This document shows positions 12,641 through 19,732 of a stretch of DNA of 26,612 nt, one piece after another. Source of the stretch: a virus; the IMG/VR virus record IMGVR_UViG_3300025815_000091, positions 1-26,612 of that record. The stretch is one strand, 5' to 3'. The first letter of the stretch is position 1. Each line of letters starts with the position of its first letter. A program made the translations under genes and the position numbers. The notes under the pieces are model-generated. The model did no database searches. It saw only the letters and a program-made list of their open reading frames with translations, and had not been told where the DNA came from.

Positions 12641-13276
12641 TCATTCACTCCTTCTTTCATTACCAAACACCTGAGCGTTACCAGACACCACAGCGTTACC
12701 AGTCACCCAAGCGTTACCGTACACCACAGCGTCACCAGACACCTTAGCGTAACCAGTCACCACAGCGTTACCATACACCCTAGCGTTACCAGTCACCCTG
12801 GCGTAATCAGACACCTCGGCGTAACCATCCACCACGGCGTAACCATCCACCACGGCGTAACCAGACACCCAAGCGTAATCAGACACCCAAGCGTTACCGT
12901 ACACCACAGCGTCACCAGACACCTTAGCGTAACCAGTCACCACAGCGTCACCAGACACCTTAGCGTAACCAGTCACCACAGCGCCACAATACACCATAGC
13001 GTTACCAGACACCCTGGCGTCACCAGACACCCAAGCGTAATCAGACACCCTAGCGTTATCATACACCCTAGCGTCACCAGTCACCACAGCGTCACCAATC
13101 ACCACAGCGCGACCAGACACCTTAGCGTTACCAGACACCATAGCGTTACCAGACACCATAGCGTCAGGTCCGACGTAGGCGGTTTCAGAAACAGTGGCGG
13201 TATCCGCAACCCATCCACCACCGTTAGGATGCTGGTGGGCGGCGACCAGGCCGTTGCCAAAATCAAAAGTAGTCAT
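12641..13276 (-). CDS. Hexapeptide-repeat (left-handed beta-helix) protein B, 211 aa
   Basis: The middle paralogue. Start MTTFDFGNGLVAAHQHPN, with AAGGAG 8 bases upstream. The head is nearly identical to paralogue A (FGNGLV.AHQH.NGGGWVAD). About 28 hexads follow ([A]-x-V-[STY]-[GD]-[NDY]) with only scattered irregularities (YCGAVV, GRAVVIGD), ending VFGNERRSE, where the junction has drifted by a frame. A regular helix of roughly nine turns is expected if three hexads make one turn. No signal peptide, no catalytic domain. Confidence 0.75.
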   Translation of the reverse strand: MTTFDFGNGLVAAHQHPNGGGWVADTATVSETAYVGPDAMVSGNAMVSGNAKVSGRAVVIGDAVVTGDARVYDNARVSDYAWVSGDARVSGNAMVYCGAVVTGYAKVSGDAVVTGYAKVSGDAVVYGNAWVSDYAWVSGYAVVDGYAVVDGYAEVSDYARVTGNARVYGNAVVTGYAKVSGDAVVYGNAWVTGNAVVSGNAQVFGNERRSE

Positions 13277-13289
13277 CTCATTCACTCCT

Positions 13290-13895
13290 TCATTCATTAC
13301 CAGTCACCACAGCGTTACCAGACACCATAACGTTATCATACACCATAGCGTTACCAGACACCCAAGCGTTATCAATCACCTTAGCGTTACCAGACACCTC
13401 AGCGTCACCAGTCACCTCAGCGTCACCAGACACCACAGGGTCACCAGTCACCCAAGCGTTACCAGACACCCAAGCGTTATCAGTCACCCAAGCGTTACCA
13501 GACACCTCAGCGTTATCATACACCTTAGCGTTACCAGACACCACAGCGTAACCATACACCTTAGAGTTACCAGACACCCAAGCGTTACCGTACACCTTAG
13601 CGTTACCAGACACCTCAGCGTCACCAGTCACCACAGCGTAACCAGACACCACAGCGTAACCAGACACCACAGCGTAACCAGACACCACAGCGTAACCAGA
13701 CACCATAGCGTTACCAGACACCATAGCGTTATCATACACCACAGCGCAACCAGACACCCTAGCGTTACCAGAAACCACAGCGTTAGGCCCAACATAGGCG
13801 GTCTCAGAAACAGTGGCGGTATCAGCAACCCATCCACCACCATTAGAATGCTGGTGGGCGGGGACCAGGCCGTTGCCAAAATCAAAAGTAGTCAT
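13290..13895 (-). CDS. Hexapeptide-repeat (left-handed beta-helix) protein A, 201 aa
   Basis: The first gene of the array, behind promoter P8. The transcript should begin near 13919, so the ATG at 13895 (MTTFDFGNGLVPAHQHSN) is chosen over one at 13919. After the 38-residue head come about 27 hexads, including a run of near-identical VVSGYA units. The repeat keeps V at position 1 and A at position 5 throughout. The end (VVTGNE, stop) is the same junction sequence as paralogue C and provides the Shine-Dalgarno of paralogue B. Confidence 0.75.
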   Translation of the reverse strand: MTTFDFGNGLVPAHQHSNGGGWVADTATVSETAYVGPNAVVSGNARVSGCAVVYDNAMVSGNAMVSGYAVVSGYAVVSGYAVVSGYAVVTGDAEVSGNAKVYGNAWVSGNSKVYGYAVVSGNAKVYDNAEVSGNAWVTDNAWVSGNAWVTGDPVVSGDAEVTGDAEVSGNAKVIDNAWVSGNAMVYDNVMVSGNAVVTGNE

Positions 13896-13925
13896 CTCAT
13901 TCACTCTTTCGTTCATCATGTTTAT

Positions 13926-13954
13926 ATAATACCAGAGATTTTATTTTTTGTCAA
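13926..13954 (-). promoter_or_regulatory. Sigma70-type promoter (P8) for the hexapeptide-repeat array
   Basis: On the minus strand: TTGACA (13949-13954), 17-bp spacer, TATTAT (13926-13931), then ATAAACATGATGAACGAA, nearly the same as after P3. The -35 box codes for VDK near the end of the upstream gene, whose TAA stop lies in the spacer. Confidence 0.75.
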
Positions 13955-14177
13955 CCCCTTTTTTTGTTGTGATATAAAATTTTTGGTCTTTGCCAAAATC
14001 GTAGGTCCATCTCAATCCGGGGCCCCATGGTGTATCTGTTCCCTTCCAATCCATATCTTTGAGAAACTGCTGTAACTCAACACGACCACCATATCTCGTA
14101 TCGATATAATCTATAAACTCATCACACCAGGGATCGTCTGGTTTGACGTATCCTGCATGGCCAGGCGGTTTTCTCAT
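13941..14177 (-). CDS. Hypothetical protein (78 aa)
   Basis: Starts MRKPPGHAGYVKPDDPWCDE at an ATGA overlap with the upstream HExxH gene. A longer frame from 14324 would overlap that gene by 150 bases and is rejected. The product is Trp/Asp/Gly-rich (DTRYGGRVELQQFLKDMDW, WGPGLRWTYDFGKDQ) and ends KKGVDKK. It has one Cys and no signal peptide. No family is recognised. Coupling to the secreted metallopeptidase-like protein suggests the two act together. Confidence 0.6.
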   Translation of the reverse strand: MRKPPGHAGYVKPDDPWCDEFIDYIDTRYGGRVELQQFLKDMDWKGTDTPWGPGLRWTYDFGKDQKFYITTKKGVDKK

Positions 14178-14626
14178 CGTGCTCGACCATCTCCCATCAA
14201 TCCAGGACAACTCATTGCCCCAAGAACCCACAATGGACTTAAATATTCCCAGATATTTTTGTCTTGTTGATCCAGCCACTCTTTCTGAATCATTATAGCA
14301 TGATATTCTCTTCGCTGTGGACATTCGTATAAATCCTCAATGTCATTATATTCTTGATAATGATGAATGAGTTCGTGTAATAAAATGCTTTGATCCCATA
14401 TATCATTCACATCAAAATCATTTGGTAGATATATCGTATCAGATACATACACTCCCATCACATTTACTGATTTCTCAGGACCTTCATATTTCACTCCTGG
14501 ATAAACCATATGAAATAACTGTTCTTTATCTTTTAACATTATATCTGGTAAATGAGGTATTGTCAACCCTGTATGAACATTCATCCATATCATAAAAGAT
14601 GCTAATAAAGTTTTTATTGTGAGCAT
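14174..14626 (-). CDS. Secreted HExxH protein (DUF6647-like putative metallopeptidase)
   Basis: 150 residues. An N-terminal hydrophobic segment (TLLASFMIWMNVHTG, residues about 6-20) looks like a signal sequence. H84-E-L-I-H88 in ILLHELIHHYQEY is a zincin-type metal site. Upstream is the strand SDTIYLPNDFDVND. The third ligand is not obvious; YHAIMIQKEWL downstream is a candidate. I recognise the small HExxH family DUF6647 found in phages and bacteria. A periplasmic or cell-wall protease role is inferred only. AAGGA lies about 9 bases before the ATG. Confidence 0.7.
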   Translation of the reverse strand: MLTIKTLLASFMIWMNVHTGLTIPHLPDIMLKDKEQLFHMVYPGVKYEGPEKSVNVMGVYVSDTIYLPNDFDVNDIWDQSILLHELIHHYQEYNDIEDLYECPQRREYHAIMIQKEWLDQQDKNIWEYLSPLWVLGAMSCPGLMGDGRAR

Positions 14627-14642
14627 TTTAAATATCCTTAAA

Positions 14643-14650
14643 TATAAATA
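14643..14650 (+). promoter_or_regulatory. T4-type late promoter TATAAATA (virion operon)
   Basis: A perfect TATAAATA in the 61-bp divergent gap, 37 bp upstream of the first ATG of the plus-strand operon. It is followed by a strong Shine-Dalgarno AAGGAGGTG (14669-14677). Its position and the virion-type genes behind it make this the best-supported late promoter in the window. Confidence 0.85.
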
Positions 14651-14687
14651 AACCGTATAGACAATAATAAGGAGGTGTAAGGCAAAA

Positions 14688-15281
14688 ATGAAAACCGCAA
14701 TACCGTTTTTGGTATTTATCGTGGTTTTTATGTTTTCATCTTCTGTGTTTGCTCAAAGCACTATTACTACAAATAACAATAACAATAATGTGAATACGAG
14801 TAATAGTAGCAGTACTAGTAATGTCGTTACTGACACTGATACAAAAACGATAGTGATTAATCCACCACCCAGCGCTATTTCTCCAAGTATTAATAGTAAT
14901 AATATGGATCTTTGCACTACGGGCGCGAGTACTGCTGTACAAACACAGATTTTAGGTCTCAGTAAAGGGACCACTGTTCGTGACCCAAATTGTGAGAGAT
15001 TGAAGTTGAGTAAAACCCTTTATGATATGGGCATGAAAGTCGCCGCTGTTAGTGTTCTCTGTCAAGATAGAAGAGTGTTTGATGCCATGAAAATGGCAGG
15101 TACACCCTGTCCTTATCTTGGTCAAATTGGACAACCAGCCGCTGACCAGTGGGATGCAAACCCCGAAATGGTTCCAGATGCAGAATCAAAAGATCTAGAT
15201 GGAGACAAAGTAGATGACGATGAAGCTAAAGTATTTGGCGTCGGCATTCTTGGCATTCTTGGTTTGCTTTTGCTCCTATAA
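14688..15281 (+). CDS. Exported virion-type protein with C-terminal membrane anchor (197 aa)
   Basis: Signal peptide MKTAIPFLVFIVVFMFSSS with cleavage after VFAQ or so. An Asn/Ser/Thr-rich linker follows (residues about 24-60), then NPPPSAISPSIN, MDLCTTGASTAVQTQILG, GTTVRDPNCERLKLS, KVAAVSVLCQD and GTPCPYLGQIG, with four conserved-looking Cys. An acidic spacer (DLDGDKVDDDEAK) leads to a C-terminal hydrophobic segment, GVGILGILGLLLLL. I recognise the central block as a common protein of marine T4-like phages. First gene of the late operon, so structural or virion-associated. The C-terminal membrane segment is coded by DNA that also encodes the next gene's signal peptide. Confidence 0.85.
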   Translation: MKTAIPFLVFIVVFMFSSSVFAQSTITTNNNNNNVNTSNSSSTSNVVTDTDTKTIVINPPPSAISPSINSNNMDLCTTGASTAVQTQILGLSKGTTVRDPNCERLKLSKTLYDMGMKVAAVSVLCQDRRVFDAMKMAGTPCPYLGQIGQPAADQWDANPEMVPDAESKDLDGDKVDDDEAKVFGVGILGILGLLLLL

Positions 15282-17565
15282 CGCTAGTGCTCAAACACAA
15301 ACATTTGACACCTCTACAGGTGCTCCTACAATCGTTGAACATAATATCAGCGACGATGGTTACGCACAGGTAAATCTAGGATTTTCATTTCCTTTCTATG
15401 GAAATACTTATACCACATCCTATATGCATAGTAATGGTGTTGTTCAATTTGTAAATCCAACGACCCATTGGTGTTGTAATGGTATTAATTTAGACACCAA
15501 TTCAACCCTTAGTTCGTCTTATAACTATGCAATTGCTGTATTATGGACAGACTTGATAGACAATTCAACAGAAGGAAGATTTTACACACAGGGTAATGAA
15601 AATTACCAAAGATATCAATGGAATAATATAAGTGAATATTATAACAGTAATCGGAATACAGTAGGTCTAGAAATTCGTCCAGATGGTAGTTTTGATATGT
15701 ACCATCAAATGATCAACATACAAAACCATGCTTTCACTATTGGTGTTATAGGCGATGCTACACAAGGCGAATGGACACAATATCAATATACAAATCCAGG
15801 TGGTACATTATATAATTTTGGATCTTCTACAGCCGATGATAGAGTAACTGGTTGGTCAGCGACAAATAACGTGTATAGTTATAGTGATGGAACTGCTGGT
15901 ACTGCATCTGCTTCTGATCCTTGTGATAGTGATCCATTATACTCAGAGAATTGTTCTGGTTACGTTCAAGCATACTATAATCAACAGTGTGAACTAGACG
16001 CTCTGTATGATAGTGGATGTTCAGGATATGCTGATGCCTACTTTAGTCAACAGTGTTCTTTAGATGCTTTATATAATGAAGATTGTTCAGGATATGCGGA
16101 AGCTTATTTCGATCAACAGTGTTCTTTAGACCCTTTATATAACGAAGACTGTTCAGGATATGCAGAAACTTATTTTAATCAACAGTGTTCTTTAGACCCT
16201 TTATATGATATTGAATGTACTGGTTATGCAGAAACTTATTTCGATCAACAATGTTCTTTAGACCCTTTATATGATACTGACTGCACTGATTATAATGAAA
16301 CATATTTCAACCAACAGTGTTCTTTAGATCCTCTTTATAATAGTGAATGTCCTGGATACACACAGGCATACTACGATCAACAATGTTCTTTAGATCCATT
16401 ATATGATTCTAGTTGTCCGGGATATAAGACCGCTTATTATAATCAGCAATGTAGTCTTGACGCTCTCTATGATACAGAATGCCCAGGTTACGCAACTGCT
16501 TACTACAATCAACAATGTAGTCTTGACGCTCTCTATGATACAGAATGCCCAGGTTACGCAACTGCTTACTACAATCAACAGTGTTCTTTAGATCCATTAT
16601 ATGATACAAGATGTCCGGGTTACGAACAGGCGGTTATCGCTAGAAACTGTAATATAGATCCTTTGTTTAGTCCTACATGTGATGGATATGCAGCAGCACT
16701 AGCAGCGCAACAAGAGAAACAAGCAGAAGAAACAAAAACCGCTGAAGACGAACAACAAGTAGAGACAGTAGCAGAAGCAAATCCAATAGAAGAGACTGTA
16801 GTTGTTGCAGTCACAGAAACAAATAAAGAAGAGATTACAACATCAGTAGTTGAAGTTGAAGGTATTCCTAATGTAACTGTAGTTATACCAGAAGTATCAC
16901 AACTAGATACAGCAACAGCGGCGTTTACCGCACGAGTAGAAACTTTACAAGCAGAAACTAGACAAGAGGTTCAACAAGCTGTAGCAGCAGAACAACAAGC
17001 AGTAGTCGCAGAGATTGAGTCTGAGGTAGAACAAGAAATTGAACAACAGATAGCAGCAGAAGTAGAGACTAATACTGAAGAAGTCAAAGAAGAAACTAAG
17101 GAAGAAACAAAAGAAGAAATTAAAGTTGCCGCTGTAGAAGAAAAGAAAGAAGAGAAGAAGGAGGAAAAGAAAGAGGAGACTAAAGAAGAAGTAAAAGAAG
17201 AGAAAAAAGAAGAACCCAAAAAGAAAGAAGCAAAGAAGGAAAAAGAAAAACCTTCTAAAGAAGTACGAATTAAACAAGCTATACAGGAACGTATTGAGTC
17301 ATTAGCAGAAAAGATGGGTGAGTCAGCAGCACTTGAAACACAAGTAGCAGCACAGGCATCAATCGTCGCTATGATGGGATATGTTCCGGGATTTAAAGAT
17401 TATACTGGCGTGCAGTTACAGGATAAACCTTTTTATGAACAAACACAGATTCCTGGTGGAAGTATACAGGATAACAGATTTATTAGTCGATTCTTGATGA
17501 ATGATCAGAAGTTTAATGAGTTAGAAAGATCACAATTCAATAATAGGGTAATAGGTACAAGGTAA
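15214..17565 (+). CDS. Large virion-type protein: NIDO-like domain, twelve 22-aa Cys repeats, K/E coil (783 aa)
   Basis: Start ATG with GGAG 9 bases upstream. Signal peptide about 1-26 (LASAFLAFLVCFCSYNASA). Residues about 30-215 resemble a NIDO-type beta domain (DDGYAQVNLGFSFPFYGNTY, HSNGVVQF, IAVLWTDL, VGLEIRPDGSF). Residues 237-500 hold twelve 22-residue repeats with Cys at positions 1 and 11 (C-S-L-D-P-L-Y then C-P-G-Y, ending in QQ), likely disulphide-linked after export. A Gln/Glu/Ala coil (about 500-620) and a Lys/Glu-rich stretch (620-690) follow, then a conserved globular end with AAQASIVAMMGYVPGF. Similar proteins occur in marine T4-like phages. A fibrous surface or tail role is inferred. 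Confidence 0.85.
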   Translation: MTMKLKYLASAFLAFLVCFCSYNASAQTQTFDTSTGAPTIVEHNISDDGYAQVNLGFSFPFYGNTYTTSYMHSNGVVQFVNPTTHWCCNGINLDTNSTLSSSYNYAIAVLWTDLIDNSTEGRFYTQGNENYQRYQWNNISEYYNSNRNTVGLEIRPDGSFDMYHQMINIQNHAFTIGVIGDATQGEWTQYQYTNPGGTLYNFGSSTADDRVTGWSATNNVYSYSDGTAGTASASDPCDSDPLYSENCSGYVQAYYNQQCELDALYDSGCSGYADAYFSQQCSLDALYNEDCSGYAEAYFDQQCSLDPLYNEDCSGYAETYFNQQCSLDPLYDIECTGYAETYFDQQCSLDPLYDTDCTDYNETYFNQQCSLDPLYNSECPGYTQAYYDQQCSLDPLYDSSCPGYKTAYYNQQCSLDALYDTECPGYATAYYNQQCSLDALYDTECPGYATAYYNQQCSLDPLYDTRCPGYEQAVIARNCNIDPLFSPTCDGYAAALAAQQEKQAEETKTAEDEQQVETVAEANPIEETVVVAVTETNKEEITTSVVEVEGIPNVTVVIPEVSQLDTATAAFTARVETLQAETRQEVQQAVAAEQQAVVAEIESEVEQEIEQQIAAEVETNTEEVKEETKEETKEEIKVAAVEEKKEEKKEEKKEETKEEVKEEKKEEPKKKEAKKEKEKPSKEVRIKQAIQERIESLAEKMGESAALETQVAAQASIVAMMGYVPGFKDYTGVQLQDKPFYEQTQIPGGSIQDNRFISRFLMNDQKFNELERSQFNNRVIGTR
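15922..16713 (+). repeat. Twelve 66-bp tandem repeats encoding 22-aa Cys modules
   Basis: Twelve in-frame units, each beginning at the first Cys codon. Units 9 and 10 (16450-16515 and 16516-16581) are identical at 65 of 66 bases, while the others differ at many synonymous sites, so that pair is a recent duplication. Confidence 0.9.
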
Positions 17566-17566
17566 A

Positions 17567-18079
17567 ATGGCAGAGATAGAATTTGCTGGAGTTAAATTCA
17601 AGGGTGGCAAGATGGTTGCTGTCGCAATGGCGCTATCCACTTTAATTGGTGGTTTGTACGGCGCCTTTGAGGTCTATAAAGATTATACGACAATGAAACA
17701 AAAGATTACAACATATGTTGCTCCTGATCTTTCTGGCTTCGATAAAAGAGTAGAATTATTGAAACAGAAGGTCGAAGAGTCATATGTACTAGTAGGTGAG
17801 GCTCAAGAAACCGCGCGAGATATGCGTACCGATCTAAAGAACGATATGAATCAATTATCAGACACGATATACGAACTAGAGAAAAAGAATTCTGCTACAG
17901 AACGCGAAATCAGAGAACTTATGAGATCTACTGAAAAAGATATGAGAGAGATGATTAACTCTGCGGATGATAGAATGGATGCAACGCGAAGAAAAGTAGA
18001 ATCTGATATTCGCGAACTAGAAGATAGGGTAAACAAGACTATAGAAAAAGCCTTGAATAACCCTCTAAACAAACTATAA
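17567..18079 (+). CDS. Membrane-anchored coiled-coil protein (170 aa)
   Basis: Residues about 17-36 (VAVAMALSTLIGGLYGAFEV) form a single membrane span. It is followed by a long Lys/Glu/Arg coiled coil to the C-terminus (for example LKNDMNQLSDTIYELEKK, VESDIRELEDRVNKTIEKAL). It starts one base after the stop of the 783-residue gene and closes the late operon. The layout resembles a trimeric or dimeric stalk or a spanin-like spacer. The operon position favours a virion-associated role. The specific family is not recognised. Confidence 0.75.
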   Translation: MAEIEFAGVKFKGGKMVAVAMALSTLIGGLYGAFEVYKDYTTMKQKITTYVAPDLSGFDKRVELLKQKVEESYVLVGEAQETARDMRTDLKNDMNQLSDTIYELEKKNSATEREIRELMRSTEKDMREMINSADDRMDATRRKVESDIRELEDRVNKTIEKALNNPLNKL

Positions 18080-19069
18080 TTACTTTTCGTGGTCTAATAG
18101 GGATTTTAATAATCCCTCCCATTCTTGTGCTCGTAGATCCCAGCTATAGAATGTGTTTGTGTAGAGTTTCTGAAACTGCAATTTTGTTTGCATATCTTCT
18201 TCCCAATATGATTCTATAGCCGCATTTAGAACTTGGTAGAACATATGAGCGTGTTGATTCTTATCCTCATCAAATGGATACATAAGAGAAAAGTTAGAAG
18301 TAGTTTCTGGAAGTGCCGCTAGAGATGGACAAACTACGCAACAACCAGCACTCATCGCTTCAATCGCAGCAATACAAGAAGTTTCTTGCCATGTGCTGGG
18401 GTATGCAAAAATATGTGCTTTTTGTAATGCTTCTCTTACTTCTTGATTGGATACAGTTCCATGGTATGTGATATGTTCATGATCACGACAAATTTGAAAT
18501 AATTGTTCAAATGGTTCATCTCTCTGTGGCCATCCATAGATATTAAAAGATGAGTATACATCTAGATGAACTCTATCGCCCCATTTTTCAGATAGTTTCT
18601 GATAAACAGCTAACAACACATCAAGACCACGGTGTGGTGTAGTGTGATAGATGAGTCTCAATGGACCTTCTTTTGATTTTTCGTGAGTAGGAATAGGTTC
18701 AATAGCGTTTCTAATAACAATAGAATCGCTGTAGGGGACACCTAAAACTTTATGATAAGTTGTAAATTGCCAGTGGGATACAAAAACAAGTCGTCTGAAT
18801 CTGCTCCGATTTCCACTATCACTGAGGTGCCTGGATTCAGGGTCTTCCGCCAAATCGTGCAACCAGAGAATAGGAAGACGATTAGGATCAATATTCCTAA
18901 CTCTAGATGGAATAATTTGGAATTTATCTAACAACTCCTTTGATAACTTTGAATATAATGCATGTTGCATCATCTCTGTGCCACCCATAGCATTTCTATT
19001 CAATTCGTTTGTCTCAATACCAATAGAATTGTTTAACTCGTTTTCATTCATAACTACTTTCAACGACAT
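18080..19069 (-). CDS. GT-B glycosyltransferase (GT4/Glycos_transf_1)
   Basis: 329 residues. The C-terminal domain carries the GT4 hallmarks: RLIYHTTPHRGLDVLL (about 138-153), HITYHGTVSNQEVREAL, and the E-x7-E motif at E229 and E237 in WQETSCIAAIEAMSAG, followed by PSLAALPE. The N-terminal half has ILWLHDLAEDP and VFVSHWQF. It would use a nucleotide sugar (often GDP- or UDP-linked), fitting the Gmd/aminotransferase genes further right. Its stop directly abuts the stop of the convergent plus-strand operon, with no terminator hairpin. Confidence 0.88.
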   Translation of the reverse strand: MSLKVVMNENELNNSIGIETNELNRNAMGGTEMMQHALYSKLSKELLDKFQIIPSRVRNIDPNRLPILWLHDLAEDPESRHLSDSGNRSRFRRLVFVSHWQFTTYHKVLGVPYSDSIVIRNAIEPIPTHEKSKEGPLRLIYHTTPHRGLDVLLAVYQKLSEKWGDRVHLDVYSSFNIYGWPQRDEPFEQLFQICRDHEHITYHGTVSNQEVREALQKAHIFAYPSTWQETSCIAAIEAMSAGCCVVCPSLAALPETTSNFSLMYPFDEDKNQHAHMFYQVLNAAIESYWEEDMQTKLQFQKLYTNTFYSWDLRAQEWEGLLKSLLDHEK

Positions 19070-19081
19070 TCTTAAAAACCT

Positions 19082-19243
19082 TTAATCAGTATAATAATCT
19101 TTGTGATATGGACAATTTAATCTATGACAATTATCTAATGTAGATGTAATAGCAGGTCTTTGACATTCTTCACAGATTTCGTTTTTTCTTGGTACATAAA
19201 TTTCATCTATAAAATCTGGGTAATCATCTCTTCTATGCGACAT
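19082..19243 (-). CDS. Zinc-ribbon-like mini-protein (53 aa)
   Basis: Starts MSHRRDDYPDFIDEIYVPR with GGAGG 6 bases upstream. It has CEECQRP, then CHRLNCPYH: a C-x2-C plus C/H-x(3-4)-C-x2-H arrangement that could hold one zinc. Such tiny zinc proteins are frequent in phages, and some are nucleases or regulators; no assignment is possible here. A strong hairpin ends just before its Shine-Dalgarno. Confidence 0.65.
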   Translation of the reverse strand: MSHRRDDYPDFIDEIYVPRKNEICEECQRPAITSTLDNCHRLNCPYHKDYYTD

Positions 19244-19259
19244 AATATCCTCCATTATG

Positions 19260-19288
19260 ATTATAGGGGGAATTTCACCCCCTATAAT
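19260..19288 (-). other. Strong intercistronic hairpin (11-bp stem)
   Basis: A perfect inverted repeat: TTATAGGGGG pairs with CCCCCTATAA around a 7-base loop, and one further A-T pair extends the stem. It lies between the stop of the outer-membrane-like gene and the Shine-Dalgarno of the mini-protein gene. There is no T-run after it on the minus strand, so it is a weak candidate terminator. mRNA stabilisation or control of the downstream ribosome-binding site is as likely. Confidence 0.7.
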
Positions 19289-19291
19289 ATA

Positions 19292-19684
19292 TTAAAACCT
19301 TTTTGAGATTTTAACACCAACTGTTGTTTCTTGATGTTCTAAATTTCTGTCCATGATAACGTCTGCGTGTGGAGATAGTTGAAACCATTCGGCATCAAGA
19401 TCCCAAGTAATCTCTGCTTTGTATTCAGATGCATCTTGTGAATCCCAATGTACTAAAGGATACAATCCCACGAGAATACCTAAATTAGTAGCTTCCGCTT
19501 CTATACCAAATTCAGTCTTAAAATTTTCTGATTCAACAGAATACATATTGTCTGCGCTAATAATAAAATCAAGACCAGGAACAAGTTCTGGCGCCTTTGT
19601 CGTTGATTCTTCCGCCTTTGCTACCGAAACTGTTGTTAAAAATAACAAAGTAACTACAGATAGATATTTAATATATTTAAACAT
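19292..19684 (-). CDS. Exported outer-membrane-like protein (130 aa), late promoter
   Basis: Signal peptide MFKYIKYLSVVTLLFLTTVS ending VAKA. The mature part (about 106 residues) alternates polar and hydrophobic residues (FKTEFGIEAEATNLGILVGLY, YKAEITWDLDAEWF, ETTVGVKISKRF). It ends in Phe, as outer-membrane beta-barrel proteins usually do. It has no Cys. AAGGAGAT lies upstream, and a TATAAATA late promoter at 19733-19740. A small outer-membrane barrel or periplasmic beta protein made late in infection is inferred. I recall small signal-peptide proteins of this sort in marine phages but no function. Confidence 0.75.
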   Translation of the reverse strand: MFKYIKYLSVVTLLFLTTVSVAKAEESTTKAPELVPGLDFIISADNMYSVESENFKTEFGIEAEATNLGILVGLYPLVHWDSQDASEYKAEITWDLDAEWFQLSPHADVIMDRNLEHQETTVGVKISKRF

Positions 19685-19732
19685 AGTTTTACCTTTTTGT
19701 TGTTAATAATATCTCCTTCAAAATTATCATAT

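Larger units (their letters stand above)
11997..13790. repeat. Three blocks of 18-bp hexad-coding tandem repeats
   Basis: Three repeat tracts (about 11997-12280, 12665-13165 and 13295-13780) are built of 18-bp units, six codons each, with plus-strand core ACACC..AGCGT.ACCAG. The stretch about 13618-13710 is close to perfect, with five consecutive units encoding VVSGYA/VVTGDA-type hexads. These tracts are visibly more GC-rich than flanking genes. They are expected to change unit number by slippage or unequal recombination. Confidence 0.85.

Noticed and set aside
11997-13790. CRISPR-like array
   Set aside because: Unit length is a constant 18 bp with no unique spacers, and the units code for protein hexads.
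12602-14075. Two long plus-strand open frames (242 and 293 codons) made of SVTRHHSVTIH-type repeats
   Set aside because: They are exact antisense shadows of the hexapeptide-repeat genes. The 18-bp period removes stops from both strands, they have no ribosome-binding site, and they cross gene boundaries of the minus strand.
14178-14324. Longer version of the 78-aa gene starting at 14324
   Set aside because: It would overlap the HExxH gene by 150 bases in another frame; the ATGA-coupled start at 14177 is simpler.
16945-17277. Minus-strand open frames rich in Phe/Leu or Ser opposite the 783-aa gene
   Set aside because: They mirror the purine-rich Lys/Glu codons of the sense gene; low-complexity shadows only.
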